A stretch of DNA of 16,392 nt from Propionibacteriaceae bacterium UBA6238. Lineage in GTDB: Bacteria > Actinomycetota > Actinomycetes > Propionibacteriales > Propionibacteriaceae. The stretch lies in assembly GCA_002441465.1 (NCBI GenBank), contig DJWE01000078.1, positions 11,296-27,687 on the forward strand, given 5' to 3'. A program made the position numbers and the translations under genes. Each line of letters starts with the position of its first letter. Position 1 is the first letter of the stretch. Positions 1 through 6,910 of the stretch are shown here, piece by piece. The notes below the pieces were generated by a model. The model ran no database searches and was not told where the DNA came from. It saw nothing but the letters and a program-made list of their open reading frames with translations.

Positions 1-1080
1 TACTGCGACTTCAACACCTACACCGCAGCTGAGCTGGGCGCCGCTCCCGGTGCCAGCCAGGACGCCTACCTCGCCGCGGCCGTCGCCGAGCTCGACCTCG
101 CGCGTGGCGTTCTCGGTGAATCCCACCCGGTGCAGAGCGTGTTCTTCGGGGGTGGGACGCCGACGTTGCTGCCGGCTGACGCGCTCGCCGGCCTGCTCGC
201 GGCGGTGCGCGAGCGATTCCCGCTGGCGCCGGGGGCGGAGGTGACCACCGAGGCGAATCCCGAGTCCGTGGACCGGCGCTACCTCGACACCCTGGTCGAG
301 CACGGCTTCACCCGGCTCTCGCTCGGCATGCAGTCGGCGCGGTCCGGGGTGCTGGCCGTGCTGGAGCGTCGGCATACGCCGGGTCGGGTCGGTGACGTGG
401 TCGGCTGGGCCCGCGAGGCCGGGTTCGGCTCGGTCAGTCTGGACCTGATCTACGGCAGCCCGGGGGAGACGCTCGACGACTGGCGGGCCAGCCTGGAGAC
501 CGCCCTCGGTTTCGGGCCCGACCACCTCAGCGCCTACTCGCTGATCGTCGAGCCGGGCACGCGCCTGGCCGCGCGGATCGGGCGCGGCGAGCTGCCCGCC
601 CCTGATGACGATTTCCACGCCGACTGCTACCTCCTTGCCGAAGACAGGCTGACCGAGGCCGGTTTCGCGGCCTACGAGGTGAGCAACTGGGCGCGTCCCG
701 GGCACGAGTCGCGACACAACCTTGCCTATTGGCTCGGGCATGACTGGTGGGGGATCGGGCCGGGTGCCCACTCCCACGTCAACGGGGTGCGCTGGTGGAA
801 CCTCCGGCACCCGCGCGACTACACCGCGCGGCTGGCCTCGGAGCAGTCGCCGGCGCAGGCACGCGAGGTCCTGGACGCCGAGCAGCGCCGCGTCGAGCGG
901 GTTCTGCTGGAGCTGCGGCTGGCGATGGGCCTTCCACTGGAGGTCCTGGCGCCGAGCGAGCGTGGGCGAGTGGCGTCCGTGGTGAGCTCGGGACTGGGTG
1001 TCGTCGACCAGGGACGGCTGCGACCCACGCTCCAGGGCCGGTTACTCGCGGACGCCGTCGTCCGCGATCTTCTCGACTAA
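1..1080 (+). CDS. hemW: HemW-type radical SAM heme chaperone, 5'-truncated by window edge
   Basis: The reading frame is open from base 1 and ends at TAA 1078-1080, giving 359 visible residues. The first residues read YCDFNTY. This is the end of the HemW radical-SAM cluster motif CxxxCxYCDFN, so only the last of the three 4Fe-4S cysteines is inside the window (visible residue 2). A glycine-rich SAM-binding motif GGGTPTLL lies at visible residues 50-57. Other family blocks follow: RLSLGMQS near 105, DLIYGSPGET near 148 and HLSAYSLIVEPGT near 175. HemW proteins are related to oxygen-independent coproporphyrinogen oxidase but act as heme-binding chaperones that deliver heme to membrane proteins. 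Roughly 30-45 N-terminal residues should lie upstream. In-frame GTG codons such as 130 are internal and not the start. A misnamed HemN is the main alternative; the CDFNTY form favours HemW. Confidence 0.93.
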   Translation, partial: YCDFNTYTAAELGAAPGASQDAYLAAAVAELDLARGVLGESHPVQSVFFGGGTPTLLPADALAGLLAAVRERFPLAPGAEVTTEANPESVDRRYLDTLVEHGFTRLSLGMQSARSGVLAVLERRHTPGRVGDVVGWAREAGFGSVSLDLIYGSPGETLDDWRASLETALGFGPDHLSAYSLIVEPGTRLAARIGRGELPAPDDDFHADCYLLAEDRLTEAGFAAYEVSNWARPGHESRHNLAYWLGHDWWGIGPGAHSHVNGVRWWNLRHPRDYTARLASEQSPAQAREVLDAEQRRVERVLLELRLAMGLPLEVLAPSERGRVASVVSSGLGVVDQGRLRPTLQGRLLADAVVRDLLD

Positions 1081-1117
1081 CCCCCTTCAGGCGCCTGGGA
1101 GGGGCCGTCGGACGGCC
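1081..1117 (+). terminator. GC-rich hairpins after hemW, possible terminator
   Basis: Directly after the hemW stop there is a CCCC run (1081-1085), the perfect palindrome CAGGCGCCTG (1088-1097) and a GGGG run (1101-1104) that can pair with the first run. A second hairpin follows, GGCCGT-CGG-ACGGCC (1103-1117). No T-tract follows, as is common for actinobacterial terminators. The role as terminator is inferred from position and structure only. Confidence 0.4.
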
Positions 1118-1124
1118 GAGTTCG

Positions 1125-1146
1125 CTAACGATTCGGTAACACCGAA
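1125..1146 (+). promoter_or_regulatory. Operator-like site upstream of the liv operon (GlnR-like half-sites and inverted repeat)
   Basis: CTAAC (1125-1129) and GTAAC (1136-1140) are separated by exactly 6 bases. This resembles the a-b half-site arrangement of actinobacterial GlnR boxes (GTnAC-n6-GaAAC). A perfect inverted repeat TTCGGT-AAC-ACCGAA (1132-1146) overlaps it. A further GTAAC is at 1162-1166. This lies about 110 bases before the binding-protein gene, in the expected promoter region. Nitrogen control of an amino-acid importer would make sense. Which regulator binds cannot be told from the sequence, and a convincing -35/-10 pair was not found. Confidence 0.35.
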
Positions 1147-1179
1147 GCACACAACGGTTCTGTAACAACTTCGAGATAA

Positions 1180-1235
1180 ACGGGTGCTGCAATGACTTCG
1201 CACCCGTAATCTTGCCCAACCCGGTAGGACGGGTT
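1180..1235 (+). other. Two tandem hairpins in the liv operon leader
   Basis: Hairpin 1 pairs ACGGGTGC (1180-1187) with GCACCCGT (1200-1207): 8 bp with a 12-nt loop. Hairpin 2 pairs AACCCG (1218-1223) with CGGGTT (1230-1235): 6 bp with a 6-nt loop. They sit between the presumed promoter region and the ribosome-binding site. If transcribed, they would form a structured 5' leader. No leader peptide or known riboswitch class is recognised. Confidence 0.4.
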
Positions 1236-1247
1236 CCCCTGAACATG

Positions 1248-1254
1248 AGGAGGG
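1248..1254 (+). promoter_or_regulatory. Ribosome-binding site fixing a TTG start for the liv binding protein
   Basis: AGGAGGG lies 3 bases before TTG 1258-1260. The nearby ATG at 1245 is in a different frame. The TTG immediately precedes codons for a basic, hydrophobic signal peptide, so TTG is the supported start. Confidence 0.8.
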
Positions 1255-1257
1255 AAA

Positions 1258-2466
1258 TTGAACAAGCACTCGTTCAAGCTGGTGGGAGTCGCCCTGGTTG
1301 CGGCTTCCCTCGCTTTCGCCGGCTGTGGCTCTCGTGCCGATACCGGTAGCAGCAGTGGTGGCACCACCGGCAAGGTGGCCACGATCGGTGTGATCAGCCC
1401 GCTCTCCGGTGACCTGTCCGCTCTGGGCCTCGGCATTCGCAACTCGGTTGACCTGGCGATTCGTCAGGCGAACGAGTCCAATGCCATTCCCGGCTGGACG
1501 CTGAAGCTCAGCGCCCAGGACGATCAGGCCACTCCCGACGTCGGCAAGAATGCCGCCACCAAGCTCTCCAGTGACGACACCGTCGTCGGCGTGGTCGGCA
1601 CCCTGAACTCTTCCGTCGCCCAGACGGTGATCCCGGTGCTCGCCTCCGCCACGATCGTCCAGGTCTCTCCGGCCAATACCAACCCCACCCTGACCCAGGG
1701 CGAGGATCTGGCCAACCCGAAGCGGCCGTACGCGAACTACTTCCGTACCTGCACCACTGACTCGGTGCAGGGTCCGTTCGCGGCGCAGTACCTGCTCGAG
1801 AGCGGGATCAAGAACGTCGCCACGATCCACGACAAGAAGGCCTACGGCCAGGGCCTGGTCGAGGCGTTCACCACCGCCTTCAAGGCCGGCGGCGGCACCA
1901 TCACCGATGCCGAGACGATCAACCCCGAAGACAAGGACTTCTCGGCGGTCGTCTCCAAGGTGAAGACCACCTCTCCCGAGGCCGTCTACTACGGCGGCGA
2001 GTACCCGCAGGCCGGGCCGCTGTCCAAGCAGATGAAGGGCGCCGGCCTGAACGTCCCGCTGATGGGCGGCGACGGCATCTACGATCCGAACTTCATCAAG
2101 CTCGGTGGTACCGACGGTGACCTGGCCACCTCGGTGGGCGCTCCGGTCGACAGCCTCGATTCGGCGAAGGCCTTCGTCAGTGCCTACTCCGCGGCCGGCT
2201 TCTCCGAGCCCTATGCCGCTTACGGTGCCTACGCCTACGACGCCGCGAACGCCATCATCAACGCCTTGAAGGTCAGCCTGAAGGATGCGACCGACGCCAA
2301 GTCGGCCCGCCAGGCGACCATCGATGCGATGGCGAGCGTCAGCTTCGACGGCGCCACCGGCAAGGTCGCGTTCGACGAGTTCGGCGACTCCACCTCTCGC
2401 GTGCTGACCGTCTACAAGGTCACCGGTGGCGAGTGGAAGCCGGAGAAGACCGGCGAGCTGAAGTGA
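1258..2466 (+). CDS. livK: Branched-chain amino-acid-type ABC transporter substrate-binding lipoprotein
   Basis: This 402-residue protein starts at TTG behind AGGAGGG. Residues 1-22 form a lipoprotein signal peptide (basic NKHSFK, then a hydrophobic stretch), and the lipobox FAGC places the lipidated cysteine at residue 23. A Ser/Gly/Thr-rich linker follows to about residue 38. The mature domain begins IGVISPLSGDLSALG, typical of the type I periplasmic-binding fold of LivK/LivJ (Peripla_BP_6), and later includes a YGQGLVEAF segment and PLMGGDGIYD. It should be anchored outside the membrane and deliver ligand to LivHMGF. The family covers branched-chain amino acids, amides and urea, so the exact ligand is open. 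It is the first gene of the operon, with a hairpin between it and livH. F at lipobox position -3 is less common but allowed. Confidence 0.9.
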   Translation: MNKHSFKLVGVALVAASLAFAGCGSRADTGSSSGGTTGKVATIGVISPLSGDLSALGLGIRNSVDLAIRQANESNAIPGWTLKLSAQDDQATPDVGKNAATKLSSDDTVVGVVGTLNSSVAQTVIPVLASATIVQVSPANTNPTLTQGEDLANPKRPYANYFRTCTTDSVQGPFAAQYLLESGIKNVATIHDKKAYGQGLVEAFTTAFKAGGGTITDAETINPEDKDFSAVVSKVKTTSPEAVYYGGEYPQAGPLSKQMKGAGLNVPLMGGDGIYDPNFIKLGGTDGDLATSVGAPVDSLDSAKAFVSAYSAAGFSEPYAAYGAYAYDAANAIINALKVSLKDATDAKSARQATIDAMASVSFDGATGKVAFDEFGDSTSRVLTVYKVTGGEWKPEKTGELK

Positions 2467-2471
2467 TCCCT

Positions 2472-2512
2472 GACCCGTCGGCGTCCGCCCCAGAGGTGGG
2501 CGCCGACGGGTC
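2472..2512 (+). terminator. Strong stem-loop between livK and livH (attenuator or mRNA stabiliser)
   Basis: A perfect 12-bp inverted repeat, GACCCGTCGGCG (2472-2483) and CGCCGACGGGTC (2501-2512), starts 6 bases after the livK stop. The 17-base loop can pair partly inside. No T-run follows and livH starts 30 bases later. It is therefore more likely a partial terminator or 3'-end protector that keeps receptor mRNA above permease mRNA than a full stop. That role is inferred from known ABC operons. Confidence 0.6.
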
Positions 2513-2542
2513 GACCCAATTCGGCTGAGGGGTGCTACCCAC

Positions 2543-3499
2543 GTGGACCTTGTCAATCTCTTTTTTCAACAGCTGATCAACGGGCTTTCGCTCGGCTCGT
2601 TGTACGCCTTGATCGCGGTCGGCTACACCGTGGTCTACGGCATCGTCCAGCTGATCAACTTCGCGCACGGCGAGATCTTCATGATCGGCGCTTTCGGTGC
2701 CTATGCCACCTGGATGGTGCTGGGGCAACCGTCGGACTGGAGTGCTCCGCTGTCGATCCTGGTATTACTGCCGGTGATGATCATCGGAGGCATCGTTGCC
2801 TCTGTCGCGGTCGCGCTGCTCACCGAGCGATGGGCCTATCGCCCATTGCGGAATGCGCCCCGCTTGGCACCGCTGATCACCGCGATCGGCGTCTCGGTCT
2901 TCCTGCAGGAGTTCGTCCGGCTGTTCTACGGCTACATTCCCGGATTCCCGGACGCCAAGAGCGCGATCGCCTTCCCGAGCGTTCCGGGGATCTCCGGAGC
3001 GACCATCCAGGTCGGTGGGGTGCTGATCCAGATGTCTGCGGTCTTCACCCTGGCTGCGCTCGTGGTCTGCTGGGTGTTCTTGTGGTACTACGTGAACCGC
3101 ACCAAGACCGGACGCGCCATGATCGCCACCTCGCAGGATCCCGATACGGCACGGCTGATGGGCATCAACGTGGACAAGGTGATCATGGCGGCCTTCGCCG
3201 TCGGAGCCGGGCTCGCCGCGATCGCCGGAGTGGCCCACGGCCTGCGCTACGGCAACATCGACTTCAAGATGGGCTTCCTGGCCGGACTCAAGGCGTTCAC
3301 CGCTGCCGTGCTCGGCGGCATCGGCAACATCAACGGCGCCGTCGTCGGCGGCCTGGTGCTCGGCGTCGTGGAGTCGCTGGCGGCGACCTACCTCGGAGCT
3401 TCCGCCTGGAAGGACGTCTGGGCGTTCGTCTTGTTGATCCTGGTGCTGGTCTTCCGACCGCAGGGCCTGCTCGGCGCGAAGGTGGTGGACCGGGCATGA
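2543..3499 (+). CDS. livH: Branched-chain amino-acid ABC transporter permease LivH
   Basis: This 318-residue, highly hydrophobic protein starts at GTG 2543, 10 bases after GAGGGG (2527-2532). It carries the LivH signature at the N-terminus: NGLSLGSLYALIAVGYTVVYG, then INFAHGE at residues 38-44. Near the C-terminus KAFTAAVLGGIGNINGA marks the cytoplasmic loop that contacts the ATPases. Length and order of membrane segments fit the BPD_transp_2 family. It pairs with LivM to form the membrane channel. Its stop TGA overlaps the livM start as ATGA (3496-3499), which suggests translational coupling. Confidence 0.93.
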   Translation: MDLVNLFFQQLINGLSLGSLYALIAVGYTVVYGIVQLINFAHGEIFMIGAFGAYATWMVLGQPSDWSAPLSILVLLPVMIIGGIVASVAVALLTERWAYRPLRNAPRLAPLITAIGVSVFLQEFVRLFYGYIPGFPDAKSAIAFPSVPGISGATIQVGGVLIQMSAVFTLAALVVCWVFLWYYVNRTKTGRAMIATSQDPDTARLMGINVDKVIMAAFAVGAGLAAIAGVAHGLRYGNIDFKMGFLAGLKAFTAAVLGGIGNINGAVVGGLVLGVVESLAATYLGASAWKDVWAFVLLILVLVFRPQGLLGAKVVDRA

Positions 3500-5226
3500 G
3501 AGTGGTCATTCCGAACGAACTGAAGATTCGCTACCGCTACCCGGCGCGGGCGCTCGGCATCGCCGGTGCGGTGCTGATGGTCGTGTCGATCCTGTTGCCC
3601 TGGGCGTACGCCCCGACTGCGCTGGACGACATGACCTACTACGGCGCGCCGTCGCCCCTGCAACTCTTCTTCGCGATCCTGCCGGTGCTGGTGATCCTGC
3701 TGCTGGCGATTCCGCTGGTCGGCAAGGCGCGGCTGGGCAAGGCGGCGAAGATAGTCGCCTGGAACACGTCGGCGAAGACGGCCTCGATCATGTCGCTGAT
3801 CGTCGCGGCGGTGGCCGTGACAGCGATCGCGATCGACCTCGGCGGTTTGATCAACGTCGAGCTCGGCGGTTGGCTCGCGTTGCTCGGCGGCGTGATCGCC
3901 GTCGCGGCCACGCCGTTCCTGCCCGATTCCCCGGAGCCGACCCTGTACCGGGTGAAGAGCCCGAAGTGGCTGCAGATCCTGGGCATCGTGATCTTGATGG
4001 CGCTGCTCCTGTTCGGAGCGGCCTACATCCTGGGCTTCGAGGACGCGGACGACTTCTTGATGTTCGCCGCCTTCGTGGTGGGCGTCGTGATGGTGCTGCG
4101 CCAGTTCGGCGTGTTCGGCTGGCTGGGCATCGCCGCGGCGGCCAACAATCGGGTCCTGGTGCTGTCGGCCTTCGTGGTCGCCTTCGCGTTCCCGTTCACC
4201 CAGAACGGGTCGGACGCGAACATGTCGGTCGCCTCCCAGGTGCTGATCTTCGCCGCGACGGCGCTCGGCCTGAACATCGTGGTGGGCCTGGTCGGCCTGC
4301 TCGACCTCGGCTACATCGCCTTCCTCGGCGCGGGGGCGTTCACCGCCGCCATCCTGTCGGAGTCGGCGTTCTCCACGATCAAGTGGTCGCCGCCGTTCAT
4401 CGTCACCGTCCTGATCGCCGGCACCGTCTCGTCCCTGCTGGGCCTGCTGATCGGTGCGCCGACGCTGCGGGTCTCCGGCGACTACCTGGCCATCGTCACG
4501 CTGGCGTTCGGAGAGATCTTCCGGATCACCATGAACAACCTCGACGGCAACGACGGCCCGAACCTGACCAACGGCTCGAACGGCATCCCCGGCATCCCCG
4601 ATCTGAACCTGTTCGGGTTCGACTTCGGCAAGGCACACGTGATCCTCGGCATCGACATCGGCCGGTTCGCGAACTACTACTGGCTGATGCTGGTCGTGAT
4701 CGCGCTGATCATCGTGGTCTTCACCAACCTCAACCACTCCCGGATCGGGCGCGGCTGGGTGGCCATTCGTGAGGACGAGCTCGCCGCCGAGGCGATGGGT
4801 GTGAACACCTTCACGCTGAAGCTGCTGGCTTTCGCCGGCGGCGCGTTCCTGGCCGGCGTCGCCGGCTCGGTGAAGGCCCACTACGACGTATCGGTGACGC
4901 CGGACCAGTACGTGTTCCTGGAGTCGGCCTTCCTGTTGGCAGCGGTGGTCCTCGGCGGCATGGGCACTGTGATGGGCGTCCTGATCGGCGCCACGATCTT
5001 GAAGCTGCTGCCGGAGAAGTTGCGGTTCTTCGCGGACTACCGGCTGCTGCTGTTCGGCCTGCTGATGGTGGTCATGATGCGGTTCCGTCCGGAGGGCATC
5101 GTGCCGGACGAGCGGCGCCAGCTGGAGTTCCACGACGCCGACGAGGAGCTCGCGGAGGAGGTCGAGGAGGACCTGACCAGCCACCACGCCCACCTCAACC
5201 CGGAGGTTGGGGGGTTCGTGCTATGA
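3496..5226 (+). CDS. livM: Branched-chain amino-acid ABC transporter permease LivM with extended N-terminus
   Basis: The start is ATG 3496, inside the ATGA overlap with livH. The same frame is open further upstream, but only as a shadow of livH. The protein has 576 residues, clearly longer than the roughly 320-460 usual for LivM. The core family region begins near residue 250: ATALGLNIVVGLVGLLDLGY, then LRVSGDYLAIVTLAFGEI near 324 and TNGSNGIPGIP near 358. Late in the protein come RGWVAIREDELAAEAMG and a final transmembrane block ending near MMRFRPEGIVP. Residues 1-240 hold about five or six extra hydrophobic segments (around 19-36, 56-75, 98-113, 124-140, 159-179 and 186-202). The C-terminus has a strongly acidic stretch (EELAEEVEEDL) and a histidine pair. 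It forms the channel with LivH. The function of the extension is unknown. Confidence 0.92.
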   Translation: MRVVIPNELKIRYRYPARALGIAGAVLMVVSILLPWAYAPTALDDMTYYGAPSPLQLFFAILPVLVILLLAIPLVGKARLGKAAKIVAWNTSAKTASIMSLIVAAVAVTAIAIDLGGLINVELGGWLALLGGVIAVAATPFLPDSPEPTLYRVKSPKWLQILGIVILMALLLFGAAYILGFEDADDFLMFAAFVVGVVMVLRQFGVFGWLGIAAAANNRVLVLSAFVVAFAFPFTQNGSDANMSVASQVLIFAATALGLNIVVGLVGLLDLGYIAFLGAGAFTAAILSESAFSTIKWSPPFIVTVLIAGTVSSLLGLLIGAPTLRVSGDYLAIVTLAFGEIFRITMNNLDGNDGPNLTNGSNGIPGIPDLNLFGFDFGKAHVILGIDIGRFANYYWLMLVVIALIIVVFTNLNHSRIGRGWVAIREDELAAEAMGVNTFTLKLLAFAGGAFLAGVAGSVKAHYDVSVTPDQYVFLESAFLLAAVVLGGMGTVMGVLIGATILKLLPEKLRFFADYRLLLFGLLMVVMMRFRPEGIVPDERRQLEFHDADEELAEEVEEDLTSHHAHLNPEVGGFVL

Positions 5227-5260
5227 GCCGCAACCACCACCGCGCAGGAGGGAGGAACTG

Positions 5261-6124
5261 ATGGGAGTCACGATCGAGGAGGCCATGAAGTCGGTGGACA
5301 GCAGCGGACGCGACGTGCTGCTGGACGCCCGCAACGTCACCATGCAGTTCGGCGGCCTGCGCGCGGTCAACGACGTGAGCCTGCAGGTGCATTCCGGTGA
5401 GATCGTGGGTCTGATCGGGCCGAACGGTGCCGGCAAGACCACCTTCTTCAACTGCCTGACCGGGCTGTACAAGCCGACCTCGGGGACGGTCTACTTCGCC
5501 GGTGAGCCCCTGCCGCCCCAACCGCGGCTCGTGGTGCGGACCGGGATGGCGCGGACGTTCCAGAACATCCGGCTGTTCCACAACATGACCGCGCTGGAGA
5601 ACGTCATGGTCGGCATGTATTGCCGCACCAAGACGAACGCTCTCGACGCCGTGTTCCGGTTGCCGCGACACCGGCACGAGGAGGTTGCCTCCACCGAGCG
5701 GGCTCGCGAGCTGCTGGCGTTCGTCGGGCTCACCGGTACCGAGAACCAGCTTTCTCGCAACCTGCCCTACGGCGACCAGAGGCGCCTGGAGATCGCCCGC
5801 GCGCTGGCGACCGATCCCAAGCTGTTGCTGCTGGACGAACCGACCGCTGGGATGAACCCGCAGGAGACTCGGCAGGCCGAGGAGTTGATCTTCCGGATCC
5901 GGGACCTCGGCCTGGCCGTGCTGGTGATCGAGCACGACATGCGGTTCATCTTCAACCTGTGCGACCGGGTGGCCTGCCTGGTCCGCGGAGAGGTGCTCGT
6001 CGAGGGAGTCGGCGACGTCGTCCAGAACGACCCGCGCGTGATCGAGGCCTACATCGGCTCACCGCAGACCACGCCGTACGAGCAACCCGGACCGGATTCC
6101 GGGAAGGGGGCCTCCGATGCTTGA
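5261..6124 (+). CDS. livG: Branched-chain amino-acid ABC transporter ATPase LivG
   Basis: ATG 5261 follows a strong purine-rich site (AGGAGGGAGGAA, 5246-5257); an in-frame GTG at 5207 lies inside livM and lacks such a site. The 287-residue protein has all the ABC ATPase motifs: Walker A GPNGAGKT at 53-60, Q-loop Q101 in FQNIRLF, signature region NLPYGDQRRLEIAR around 167-180, Walker B LLLLDEP at 188-194 with catalytic E193, and H-loop H225 in IEHDMRFI. The long segment after the Q-loop and the C-terminal AYIGSP are typical of LivG. It powers import together with LivF at the inner face of the membrane. Its last 8 bases overlap the livF start. Confidence 0.94.
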   Translation: MGVTIEEAMKSVDSSGRDVLLDARNVTMQFGGLRAVNDVSLQVHSGEIVGLIGPNGAGKTTFFNCLTGLYKPTSGTVYFAGEPLPPQPRLVVRTGMARTFQNIRLFHNMTALENVMVGMYCRTKTNALDAVFRLPRHRHEEVASTERARELLAFVGLTGTENQLSRNLPYGDQRRLEIARALATDPKLLLLDEPTAGMNPQETRQAEELIFRIRDLGLAVLVIEHDMRFIFNLCDRVACLVRGEVLVEGVGDVVQNDPRVIEAYIGSPQTTPYEQPGPDSGKGASDA

Positions 6125-6824
6125 GGTGAAGGAGATGGTCGTCGCGTACGGCCGGGTGAACGCGGTCAAGGGGATCAGCTTCTCGGTGGAGCAGGGCCAG
6201 GTGGTCACGCTGCTCGGCACCAACGGCGCCGGCAAGTCGACCACCCTGCGTTCGATCTCGGGACTGCTGAAGCTGGTCTCCGGAGAGATCTGGTTCGAGG
6301 GCGAGCGCCTGGACGGTCAGCCGGCGCACAAGATCGTCGAGCGCGGCATCGCGCAGTCGCCCGAGGGGCGTCGCCTGTTCCGCCAGATGACGGTGGAGGA
6401 CAACCTGAAGCTCGGTGCGTACTCGCGCAAGGACACCGCCGGGGTTCGTTCGGACATGGATCGGGTCTACGACCTGTTCCCCGTGCTGGGTGAACGACGT
6501 CACGAGGCGGCGGGCCTGTTCTCCGGCGGGGAGCAGCAGATGCTGGCGATCGGCCGGGCGATGATGAGCCAGCCGAAGCTGCTGATGCTGGACGAGCCGT
6601 CCATGGGCTTGAGCCCGATCATGACCCAGACGATCATGCGGACGATCCGGGAACTGCAGGCCGAGGGCGTGACGATTCTGCTGGTGGAACAGAACGCGCA
6701 GGCGGCACTATCCCTGGCCGACAGGGGCTATGTGCTCGAGGTCGGCCAGATCATGTTCTCCGACACCGGCCGCAACCTGCTCGGCGACGACCGGGTGCGG
6801 CGCGCCTACCTCGGCGTCGACTGA
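6117..6824 (+). CDS. livF: Branched-chain amino-acid ABC transporter ATPase LivF
   Basis: ATG 6117 lies 6 bases after GGAAGGGGG and overlaps the livG stop by 8 bases. The 235-residue product has Walker A GTNGAGKS at 34-41, the LivF-typical SPEGRRLF after Q80, the signature FSGGEQQ at 135-141 and Walker B LLMLDEPSMGLSP with E160. It has LLVEQNA at the H-loop, where glutamine (Q192) replaces histidine, as is usual for LivF. The AYLGVD end matches the family's AYLG terminus. It partners LivG as the second nucleotide-binding subunit and is the last gene of the operon. Confidence 0.94.
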   Translation: MLEVKEMVVAYGRVNAVKGISFSVEQGQVVTLLGTNGAGKSTTLRSISGLLKLVSGEIWFEGERLDGQPAHKIVERGIAQSPEGRRLFRQMTVEDNLKLGAYSRKDTAGVRSDMDRVYDLFPVLGERRHEAAGLFSGGEQQMLAIGRAMMSQPKLLMLDEPSMGLSPIMTQTIMRTIRELQAEGVTILLVEQNAQAALSLADRGYVLEVGQIMFSDTGRNLLGDDRVRRAYLGVD

Positions 6825-6860
6825 GCCGCGTCCCGGTCCTCATCTGCGACTGCGGGCCTT

Positions 6861-6881
6861 CGCGGTGCGTTCGTCACCGCG
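6861..6881 (+). terminator. Stem-loop after livF, possible operon terminator
   Basis: CGCGGTG (6861-6867) and CACCGCG (6875-6881) form a perfect 7-bp stem with a 7-nt loop, 36 bases after the livF stop. There is no T-tract. The next gene appears to have its own promoter just downstream, which supports an operon end here. Confidence 0.45.
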
Positions 6882-6898
6882 GGTCGGGAGTTCTCGCC

Positions 6899-6904
6899 TA
6901 GGGT
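6899..6904 (+). promoter_or_regulatory. -10 box of a probable leaderless promoter for the DUF3097 gene
   Basis: TAGGGT fits the actinobacterial TANNNT -10 pattern and ends 6 bases before GTG 6911. That spacing would start the transcript at or next to the start codon. No clear -35 is seen, and there is little room for a separate ribosome-binding site. Confidence 0.5.
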
Positions 6905-6910
6905 GGCCGG

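Noticed and set aside
1087..2556. Long minus-strand frame opposite the binding-protein gene
   Set aside because: It has a Gly/Val/Asp/Arg-rich shadow composition, while the plus strand has a full lipoprotein signal and family motifs.
2830..3495. Upstream in-frame extension of livM into livH
   Set aside because: The frame is open but the translation is Arg/Gly-rich and not protein-like, and it lies wholly inside livH. The ATGA overlap gives a natural start at 3496.
3388..5193. Long minus-strand open frame (601 codons) opposite livM
   Set aside because: It is very rich in Gln, Asp, His and Arg with no hydrophobic core, as expected for the complement of a GC-rich membrane-protein gene; livM is clearly the coding strand.
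5758..5805. LivG signature NLPYGDQ as a defective ABC signature
   Set aside because: LivG proteins commonly have a YG(D/Q)Q variant in place of LSGGQ. All other motifs are intact, so this is normal for the family.
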